Source of the DNA: JAQUSX01 sp035446985 | Lineage (GTDB): Bacteria > Bacillota > Clostridia > Christensenellales > CAG-314 | Direction: 5' to 3' | Assembly (NCBI GenBank): GCA_035446985.1 | Contig: DAOTGG010000036.1 | Span: forward strand, 1-10,686 | DNA length: 10,686 bases | Part shown: positions 5,101 through 10,686 of the stretch, piece by piece | Layout of the letters: every line of letters starts with the position of its first letter | Numbering within the stretch: position 1 is the first letter of the stretch | The notes under the pieces: model-generated | The model's input: the letters and a program-made list of their open reading frames with translations, nothing else | Told to the model about the DNA's origin: nothing | Database searches by the model: none | Program-made: the position numbers and the translations under genes

Positions 5101-7029
5101 TTAATCCAGTTCAAGCATACCGGTATAAAGCTCGTAATACTTGCCTTTTTGCGCCAACAGTTCTTCATGACTGCCCCGCTCTATTATTTCGCCTTTTTCC
5201 AAAACCATAATCGCGTCCGCGTTCCTGACAGTCGACAATCTGTGCGCGATTACAAAAACGGTTCTGCCCTGCATTAGCTTATCCATTCCTTTTTCAATAA
5301 GCTGCTCGGTACGGGTGTCAATACTGCTTGTCGCTTCGTCAAGTATCAGCACGGGCGGATTGGCTACCGCAGCCCGCGCAATGTTGAGTAACTGTCTTTG
5401 TCCTTGCGACAAATTAGCTCCGTCCGCCGTCACCATCGTGTCGTATTGCTCGGGCAAGTGGCTGATAAAGAAGTCCGCGTTCGCGAGTTTTGCGGCGTTG
5501 ATACATTCTTCGTCTGTGGCGTCAAGTCTACCGTAACGAATGTTGTCCATAACGGTGCCCGTAAATAAATGCGTGTCCTGCAAAACCATTGCCAAACTTC
5601 GGCGTAAATCCGCTTTTTTGATTTTGTTTATATTTATTCCGTCGTATCGGATTTTGCCGTCGGGTACGTCGTAAAAGCGGTTTATAAGATTTGTAATAGT
5701 CGTTTTGCCTGCGCCTGTGCTGCCGACGAATGCGATTTTTTGTCCCGGTTCGGCAAACAAAGTAACGTTTCTCAACACGGGTTTTTTCGGCTCGTATGAA
5801 AAATTAACGTTAGAAAATCTTACGTCGCCCATAAGTTTTGTGTAGGTTAAACTGCCGTCTTTGTGCGGATGTTTCCACGCCCACATACCCGTGCGCTCGT
5901 CGGTTTCTGTTATTTTTCCGTCGGCGTCGATTTTCGCGTTTACCAAAGTAACGTAGCCGTTGTCTATTTCGGATTTTTCGTCAAGCAGGGTAAAGATTCT
6001 TTCCGCGCCCGCAAGTCCCGCGAAAATAGAGTTCATTTGCTGAGCAATATTTGATATCGGCATCGAAAATCTTCTGCTGTATTCCAAAAACGCGACTATG
6101 CCGCCGATGGTTATCGTTACCGAAAGCCCCAAAACAGTAAATACGTTATTGACTGACAATACGTACATAAGCGACGCCAAAACAACGGTAATAGCGTAAA
6201 AAATATGCGCTACGTTTCCCATAATGGGCATCATGATATTTCCGTATGTGTTTGCGGAAGTAGCTTTTGCGGTCAAAACCTCGTTTAAGCCGTCAAACTC
6301 TTCTTCGGCTTTTTCCTCGTGATTAAATACTTTTACCACTCTTTGACCTTCGGTAATTTCTTCAATAAATCCGTTAAGTTTCGCGACTGCGGATTGCTGT
6401 TCAGTAAATCTTTTTCTGCTTCTTTTGCCGATGATTTTTATAATAAAGAGATTAACGAAAATTTGAATTATGCATATTATCACAAGCATCCAGTTGAGCA
6501 AAATCATCGCGATGAAAAATCCGATTATCGTCACCGCAGAAGAAATAAATTGCGGTATCGCGCTGGAAAACATTTCACGCATAACGTTGGTATCGTTTGT
6601 ATACGTCGACATTACAGAACCGTGCGTGCGTTTGTCAAAATATTCTATCGGCAGCGTCTGCATATTGTTAAACATATCAACGCGCAAATTTTGCAGCACG
6701 CCCGTGCTTATTATAATCAAAATCCTTTGCTGCACAAAAGCGCATATCGCTCCCACAGCGTAAATCAAAGCCATCAGTAACAGCGTCTGAGTAAAGATTG
6801 CCATATCGCCGTTTGTCAGTAGATTATCGATAATAGGTTCGAGCAGATATGTGCCGAGTACGTTGGAAGCGGAATTTATTATCGACATAACTATAACCAG
6901 GAAAAACAAAAATTTGTATTTTCCCATATATTTGAAAACTCTTTTTATAGTAGCCGCGACGTTTCTTGGTTTTGAGAAAGACTTGTCTTTTCCAAAGTTT
7001 CGCGCGTTATTCATTGCTCTCATTCCCAT
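5101..7029 (-). CDS. ABC exporter half-transporter, catalytically competent subunit of a heterodimer
   Basis: A 642-residue fused membrane plus ATPase subunit of the type IV (multidrug/lipid exporter) fold. About six membrane segments lie in 38-60, 82-108, 155-178, 180-200, 268-292 and 300-318. The ATPase domain starts near 400: Walker A GSTGAGKT (436-443), Q-loop Q484, signature LSQGQ (540-544), Walker B VLILDE with catalytic E565, and H-loop H596. The signature has Gln where LSGGQ has the first Gly, the usual mark of the subunit that lends its signature to the degenerate ATP site in TM287/288, BmrCD and LmrCD pairs. A hydrophilic linker (about 358-400, with T-G-M-W-A-W-K-H-P-H) lengthens the protein between the two domains. 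It starts 2 bp after the partner gene, with GGAGG at 7040-7044 inside that gene's end, so synthesis is coupled. The likely role is drug or lipid export; the substrate is unknown. A terminator follows. Confidence 0.93.
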   Translation of the reverse strand: MGMRAMNNARNFGKDKSFSKPRNVAATIKRVFKYMGKYKFLFFLVIVMSIINSASNVLGTYLLEPIIDNLLTNGDMAIFTQTLLLMALIYAVGAICAFVQQRILIIISTGVLQNLRVDMFNNMQTLPIEYFDKRTHGSVMSTYTNDTNVMREMFSSAIPQFISSAVTIIGFFIAMILLNWMLVIICIIQIFVNLFIIKIIGKRSRKRFTEQQSAVAKLNGFIEEITEGQRVVKVFNHEEKAEEEFDGLNEVLTAKATSANTYGNIMMPIMGNVAHIFYAITVVLASLMYVLSVNNVFTVLGLSVTITIGGIVAFLEYSRRFSMPISNIAQQMNSIFAGLAGAERIFTLLDEKSEIDNGYVTLVNAKIDADGKITETDERTGMWAWKHPHKDGSLTYTKLMGDVRFSNVNFSYEPKKPVLRNVTLFAEPGQKIAFVGSTGAGKTTITNLINRFYDVPDGKIRYDGININKIKKADLRRSLAMVLQDTHLFTGTVMDNIRYGRLDATDEECINAAKLANADFFISHLPEQYDTMVTADGANLSQGQRQLLNIARAAVANPPVLILDEATSSIDTRTEQLIEKGMDKLMQGRTVFVIAHRLSTVRNADAIMVLEKGEIIERGSHEELLAQKGKYYELYTGMLELD

Positions 7030-7031
7030 AG

Positions 7032-8938
7032 TTAATTAACCTCCGAAACTTGGCTTCCGTAAACTTCTTTATAGATATCGCATCTATTCAGCAGCTCGTT
7101 ATGATTGCCCACGTCTATTATTTTGCCTTCGTCCATTACTATAATTTTGTCCGATTCCATAATAGAAGCCACACGCTGAGCGATGATGAGTTTTGTCGTA
7201 TCGGGCAGCGAGTTTTTGAACGCTTCCCTTATCTTGCTGTCGGTCATTGTGTCGACCGCGCTGGTGCTGTCGTCAAGTATAAGTATTTTCGGTTTTTTGA
7301 TTAACGCTCTGGCTATGCAAAGCCTTTGCTTTTGTCCGCCCGAAACGTTTACGCCGCCTTGTCCCAAAACCGTGTCGTATCCCTCGGGAAAGCTGCGTAT
7401 AAACGAGTCCGCCTGCGCTTGTCGGCAAGCCTCGAAAATTTCTTCATCGGTGGCGTTTTCATTGCCCCAAAGCAGATTTTCTTTTATCGTGCCGCTGAAC
7501 AAAACGTTTTTTTGCAAAACCATTGCTACGCCGTCACGCAGATTTTTGAGCGAATAATCTTTTACGTTTTTTCCGCTGACAGTTATTTTACCTTCCGAGA
7601 CGTCGTAAAGACGAGGAATAAGCTGTACGAGTGTGGATTTGCCGCCGCCCGTACCCGCAATAATGCCCACCGTTTCGCCTGACTTTATTTGTAGATTGAT
7701 ATTAGAAAGAACGAGATTTTCATTTTGACTCGAATAAGTAAAACCGACGTTTTGAAATTCGATTGAGCCGTCCGTAACCGTTAAATCGCTGTTCGGCGAA
7801 ACAATGTCTGGCTGCGTTTCCAAAACTTCGTTTATACGTGAAATCGACGCTTTGCTTATTATAAAAGTAACGGCAAGCATAGCGAGCATCAAAAGCGAGT
7901 TTAGTATCTGAACAGCGTAGCTTATCATTGCCGTAAGGTCGCCTACTTCAATTTTGCCGCCGACCAAGAAAGTGCCGCCGATTCCCGTAATAGCCAGTTT
8001 GGATAACTGCATTATTAGTTGCATAACAGGCATAACGAAAACGACAAGTTTTTCCGCTGAGATTTGCGCTTTAGTCACTTCCTCCGCTCTTTCCAAAAAT
8101 TTCGCTTTTTCGTAATCTTCTCTGACGAACGATTTTANNNNNNNNNNNNNNNNNNNNNNNNNNNNNNNNNNNNNNNNNNNNNNNNNNNNNNNNNNNNNNN
8201 NNNNNNNNNNNNNNNNNNNNNNNNNNNNNNNNNNNNNTCCGCTCTTTCCAAAAATTTCGCTTTTTCGTAATCTTCTCTGACGAACGATTTTACCACGCGG
8301 ATACCGATAAGATTTTCTTGCACGTCGGCATTCAGTCCGTCAAAGCTTTTCATCATTCTTTGGAAACGTGGAAAGGCTTTTTTCTGTATTATCATAATGA
8401 ATATAAAGAGTATCGGAATGACTACCACAAAAACCAAAGCCAGTTCGGGGTCGAGCGAAAAAGCCATAATGGTAGCTAATACAAACATTAACGGCGCGCG
8501 GATTATCATTCTGATAAACTGCATAAACATATTTTGAATATTGGTTATGTCGGTCGTGCTGCGCGTGACCAAAGACGCCGTCGAAAACGAATCTATATTT
8601 GAAAAGCTAAAATCCTGTATTCTGTAAAAAACTTTTTTTCTGAGATTTTTAGCGAATCCCACAGCCGAGACGGAAGCGAACCTTGCCGCAAGCATTCCGC
8701 AAAGCAGACTGCCCAAAGCAATCGCGACCATTTTTAGCCCGACGTCGATAAGATACGGTATTTGCGGATCTCCCGACTGAATATTGTTTAACGCTTTTGC
8801 CATCATAAGCGGAATAATTACTTCCAAAACAACTTCGCCTACCATTAAGATCGGCGTTATTATCGTTTGAAACGCATATCCTTTTAAACACGGCAAAAAA
8901 TTTCTTTTCAAAGAGCCGTTATTTTTAGTTTTTTCCAC
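7032..8938 (-). CDS. ABC exporter half-transporter with degenerate ATPase site (split by an assembly gap)
   Basis: Partner of the 642-residue exporter subunit. The frame is interrupted by 100 N (8138-8237), but the 55 bp before and after the gap are identical. Merging them removes 155 bases, keeps the frame and gives a 583-residue protein, normal for this family. Using merged numbering, the membrane domain covers about 15-310. The ATPase domain has Walker A AGTGGGKST (376-384, with Ala for the first Gly), Q424, signature VSGGQ (480-484), Walker B ILILDD with D505 in place of the catalytic Glu, and Q536 in place of the H-loop His. These substitutions mark the degenerate-site subunit of heterodimeric exporters, while its intact signature would complete the active site of the partner. 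I place the start at the GTG at 8938, which has AAGGAG 7 bases upstream, and not at the ATG at 8965, which lacks one. It overlaps marR by 14 bp. Confidence 0.9.
7040..7044 (-). promoter_or_regulatory. Ribosome binding site of the second exporter subunit inside the first
   Basis: GGAGG on the minus strand lies 10 bases before the ATG at 7029 and within the last codons of the upstream exporter gene, which ends at 7032. It supports that ATG, although two more in-frame ATGs lie within the first six codons, and it supports coupled synthesis of the two subunits. Confidence 0.7.
8083..8137. repeat. 55-bp contig-end overlap, left copy (assembly artefact)
   Basis: This sequence is identical to 8238-8292 and abuts the N run. 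Both copies encode the same exporter residues (ending in the E-K-A-K-F-L-E-R-A stretch) in the same frame, so this is one genomic segment written twice and not a biological repeat. Confidence 0.9.
8138..8237. other. Assembly gap of exactly 100 N
   Basis: A run of 100 N, the conventional placeholder for a gap of unknown size. The flanking 55-bp identity shows that the true gap is negative, since the contigs overlap, so no sequence is likely to be missing here. Confidence 0.97.
8238..8292. repeat. 55-bp contig-end overlap, right copy (assembly artefact)
   Basis: Second copy of 8083-8137, starting at the first base after the N run. Joining at the two copies restores a continuous exporter reading frame. 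Confidence 0.9.
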
Positions 8939-9434
8939 GTTGTTTCTCCTTGTTTTTGGGATCAAGCATTTTTAGTTTGCTGATATAGTGACTAAATACT
9001 TCGGGCGTGATTTCTTGCGTTTCGCCTGTAAAATTGAAAATTATTTTGTCAAAGTAAGCTGAAAAAGTTTCTAAATCTTTTTCCGAAAAACCGTCGAACA
9101 TATGCTCGTCAATCGAGTCTCTGCGGCGCGAACATGTTTCATGAGTTTTTTTGCCTTTATCCGTAATAGATATAACGTTTCGGCGTAGATTATCGGTATC
9201 GGGCATTTTTGAAATCAATCCGCTTTTTTCCATACGCTTTGTAGACAACGCCACCGACGCGGGCGTAACGTGCAAAAACTCGGCAATATCTTTTTGCGAA
9301 CTGCTTTCGTGCGTGCCGAGATATTCCAATATAGGCTCCTGTCCGCAATGGATTTCACCCATCGTTTCACGCATAGCCGTGCGCTTCAAAATATTTACCA
9401 ATATCATTTTTTTTGCTATTTCTCTTAAATTCAT
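8925..9434 (-). CDS. MarR-family transcriptional regulator of the exporter operon
   Basis: A 169-residue DNA-binding repressor. The winged helix-turn-helix spans about 30-95: S-S-Q-K-D-I-A-E-F-L-H-V (45-56) is the first helix pair, T-P-A-S-V-A-L-S-T-K-R-M-E-K-S-G-L-I (57-74) the recognition helix, and the D-T-D-N-L-R-R segment (79-85) the wing. MarR proteins bind palindromes as dimers and usually release DNA when they bind the compounds exported by the neighbouring pump. Flanking helices (1-25 and 105-155) would form the dimer interface; the basic tail after 158 is dispensable-looking. The ATG has AAGGTGA upstream. It is the first gene of the operon, directly behind a strong promoter and three operator-like palindromes, and its end overlaps the first exporter gene by 14 bp. 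Autorepression with drug-responsive induction of the pump is the likely scheme; the inducer is unknown. Confidence 0.93.
   Translation of the reverse strand: MNLREIAKKMILVNILKRTAMRETMGEIHCGQEPILEYLGTHESSSQKDIAEFLHVTPASVALSTKRMEKSGLISKMPDTDNLRRNVISITDKGKKTHETCSRRRDSIDEHMFDGFSEKDLETFSAYFDKIIFNFTGETQEITPEVFSHYISKLKMLDPKNKEKQRGKN
8946..8951 (-). promoter_or_regulatory. Ribosome binding site that fixes the GTG start of the first exporter gene
   Basis: AAGGAG on the minus strand, 7 bases before the GTG at 8938 and within the last codons of marR. The in-frame ATG at 8965 lies upstream of this site and would not use it, so GTG is the better start. Confidence 0.75.
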
Positions 9435-9450
9435 TTTTTCACCTTTTTTG

Positions 9451-9492
9451 TTAAACGTTTAATAGTTAAGCGTTTAATAATCAATCGCTTAA
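9451..9492 (-). promoter_or_regulatory. Three tandem palindromic operator-like sites for the MarR repressor
   Basis: Three 12-bp sites lie at an exact 15-bp period: TTAAACGTTTAA (9451-9462, a perfect palindrome), TTAAGCGTTTAA (9466-9477) and TCAATCGCTTAA (9481-9492, one step further diverged). Read on the minus strand they fit TTAARCGNTTRA. The third covers the predicted transcription start and the other two lie in the leader, so a bound repressor would block initiation or early elongation. The 15-bp period is about one and a half helical turns, so neighbouring sites would face different sides of the helix. Confidence 0.75.
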
Positions 9493-9495
9493 CAA

Positions 9496-9524
9496 ATTAT
9501 AATACCGCTAAATGCTGCTGTCAA
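9496..9524 (-). promoter_or_regulatory. Perfect-consensus sigma-A promoter of the marR-exporter operon
   Basis: Minus strand TTGACA (9519-9524), 17-bp spacer and TATAAT (9496-9501), all consensus. Transcription should start near 9489, inside the third operator-like site, giving a leader of about 55 bases before the marR ATG. A promoter this strong needs tight repression, which fits the operator array. The stretch 9525-9655 upstream is AT-rich and I see no gene in it. Confidence 0.85.
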
Positions 9525-9655
9525 TTAATAATGAATAATATTTTGAGTAAATTTTATAAGTTAATTTTTGCTTTTTATGACCTATAAAGAAGTACAAATT
9601 TTATGAAGTTTTTTTACACTTATGTGGCGAAATTTTTTCAAAAATTTTAAAAAAA

Positions 9656-9682
9656 TAAAAACGACTTTTAAAGTCGTTTTTA
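9656..9682 (-). terminator. Intrinsic terminator after dnaE
   Basis: A near-perfect inverted repeat: AAAAACGACT (9657-9666) pairs with AGTCGTTTTT (9672-9681) around a 5-base loop, with T:A at the base. On the minus strand it ends in a U-rich tract and lies about 35 bp after the dnaE stop. It is probably bidirectional and isolates dnaE from the marR promoter. Confidence 0.8.
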
Positions 9683-9717
9683 AATTTATGATTATTCTTA
9701 CTGACAGGATGTAAGAT

Positions 9718-10686
9718 TTAATAAAAATATGTTACAAATTTTACGTTTTCTTCGCCCAAAAGATTTTCAAGTTCGTATTGCAAACCGCCGCATTGACGTA
9801 TTTTTACGGGTATCGGATAACCTTTTTTACCGATAGCAAGCACTACGGGTATATCGCCTTGATACGCTTCCAGTAAAGTCATAAGCTCTGCAAAAAGTTC
9901 ATCGTTTTTTTCGGCGAATTTCAGATACAGCGTCACGCTCGGCAAATCCTTTTGAGGTTCTTCGGCTTGCTCCACTTCCTCCCACGGCTCGACTTTGTCA
10001 ACCAAAATTTTGTAAGAATCGTCGGCTTTTACAGACAGCGTGCCGCTCACAGTAACCATAGTATCTTCACGCAAAGCATTTTTGCATTTTTCAAAAGCTC
10101 TCGGGAAGAAAAGCAGCTGCATAGTTCCGTAAAGGTCTTCTAAGGTAGCCGACGCCATAGACTGGTTGTTTTTAGTTATTCTTTTCGAAATATTGGCGAT
10201 TATTCCCGCCGCCGAAACTTTTTTGCCGTCCATTTCGTTTTGCAATGCGGCTTTGCCTTCTTCGTCGTCGGCTTCCACCGCAATAAACGAAGAATTAAAC
10301 TCAAACTCCGACAGTTTTTCTTTATGTTCGTCTAGGGGGCTACCCGAAACGTACATACCCAAAACTTCTTTTTCCATTTCGAGTTTTTGCTTTTTTGAAA
10401 ACTCTTTTATGTTATCGTATTTTACCGTTTCAAACAGACTGTCGTCGCCTAATAAATCAAAGATATTAAGCTGTCCGCTTTCGCGTTTGCGTTTGTCGTC
10501 GGCTATGCGGTCCATCAAAACTTCGTATCTGGCAAGCATAGACGCGCGTGTTTCGCCAAGGCTGTCAAAGGTTCCCGCTTTTATCATATTTTCCATTAAC
10601 CGCTTATTAAGCGCGGAACTGTCCACTCTTTTTATAAAATCTTCAAGATTTTTAAACTCGCCGCTTTTTTTGCGTTCCTCTATTAT
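9718..10686 (-). CDS. dnaE: DNA polymerase III alpha subunit, C-terminal part (gene runs off the right edge)
   Basis: The last 322 residues of the replicative polymerase subunit; the frame stays open to the window edge, so the GTG at 10626 is an internal Val and not a start. Numbered from the edge, a helix-hairpin-helix-like L-M-E-N-M-I-K-A-G-T-F-D-S-L-G (30-44) comes first. QLNIF (72-76) fits the internal sliding-clamp-binding motif of DnaE. GMYVSGSPLDEH (110-121) is the family's G-x-Y-x-S-G-H-P-L-D segment with Ser for His. An OB-fold (about 156-235, from K-V-S-A-A-G-I-I to K-I-L-V-D-K-V-E-P) binds single-stranded DNA, and a C-terminal domain closes the protein. The order of clamp motif, OB-fold and C-terminal end fits DnaE, not PolC, where the exonuclease and OB-fold lie at the N-terminus. 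Polymerase and PHP domains lie outside the window. A terminator follows, so no gene downstream shares its transcript. Confidence 0.92.
   Translation of the reverse strand: MIEERKKSGEFKNLEDFIKRVDSSALNKRLMENMIKAGTFDSLGETRASMLARYEVLMDRIADDKRKRESGQLNIFDLLGDDSLFETVKYDNIKEFSKKQKLEMEKEVLGMYVSGSPLDEHKEKLSEFEFNSSFIAVEADDEEGKAALQNEMDGKKVSAAGIIANISKRITKNNQSMASATLEDLYGTMQLLFFPRAFEKCKNALREDTMVTVSGTLSVKADDSYKILVDKVEPWEEVEQAEEPQKDLPSVTLYLKFAEKNDELFAELMTLLEAYQGDIPVVLAIGKKGYPIPVKIRQCGGLQYELENLLGEENVKFVTYFY

Noticed and set aside
6319..6780. Long plus-strand open frames within the exporter genes (also 6470-6763, 7183-7557 and 7326-7682)
   Set aside because: They lie antisense to well-supported ABC exporter domains, have low-complexity or basic composition, show no recognisable domains and lack plausible ribosome binding sites.
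8083..8292. A true 55-bp tandem duplication or two separate broken exporter genes
   Set aside because: The copies directly abut a 100-N placeholder, are identical, and merge in frame into one normal-length protein. A contig overlap explains all of this.
5101..8938. Two homodimeric MsbA-like flippases
   Set aside because: The complementary motif losses and the coupled arrangement point to an obligate heterodimer.
9614..9661. A short plus-strand peptide frame of about 15 codons in the marR-dnaE gap
   Set aside because: It has a weak ribosome binding site, no clear promoter and runs into the terminator hairpin; AT-rich chance frame.
9718..10626. A complete short gene starting at the GTG at 10626
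   Set aside because: The frame is open and DnaE-like up to the window edge, so the GTG is an internal Val codon and the gene is partial.

Overview
The window looks like a scaffold from a low-GC Firmicutes (Clostridia-type, probably an uncultured gut or anaerobic lineage). The reasons are strong AGGAGG-type ribosome binding sites, sigma-A type promoters, U-rich hairpin terminators, a DnaE-type polymerase III alpha subunit and a MarR plus paired ABC exporter operon. Every gene I accept is on the minus strand, so transcription runs from right to left. A run of 100 N at 8138-8237 marks a scaffold join, which suggests a metagenome or draft assembly.

From right to left: (1) 9718-10686 is the C-terminal 322 residues of DNA polymerase III alpha (dnaE), cut by the window edge and followed by a hairpin terminator. 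(2) 5101-9434 is a drug-resistance-type operon: a MarR repressor, then two ABC half-transporters. It is driven by a perfect-consensus promoter (TTGACA, 17 nt, TATAAT). Directly downstream of that promoter lie three 12-bp palindromic operator-like sites spaced exactly 15 bp apart. The two half-transporters carry the complementary lesions of a heterodimeric exporter with one degenerate ATP site (TM287/288, BmrCD, LmrCD type). The first half-transporter is split by the N run, but the two contig ends carry the same 55 bp, and merging them restores one 583-residue frame. A terminator follows at 5027-5056. (3) 3123-4920 is an RlmD-type 23S rRNA uracil methyltransferase, apparently made from a leaderless mRNA. 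It is translationally coupled to a small AT-rich protein with an R-x4-H (HEPN-like) motif. (4) 767-3005 is a compact cassette of an M.EcoRI-family adenine methyltransferase and a DUF262-HNH nuclease, with no classical EcoRI-type endonuclease. (5) 126-746 encodes an ATC-hydrolase-family protein, 20 bp behind the nuclease. (6) At the left edge a near-consensus minus-strand promoter serves a gene outside the window.

The most interesting part is 126-3554. An adenine methyltransferase is paired with a probable NTP-dependent DUF262-HNH nuclease in place of a classical restriction enzyme, and a HEPN-like gene sits beside it. This block is visibly more AT-rich than the flanking housekeeping genes, and the methyltransferase-nuclease pair is bracketed by short matching sequences. 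It is a plausible acquired defence module, but the function of the pair is inferred, not shown.
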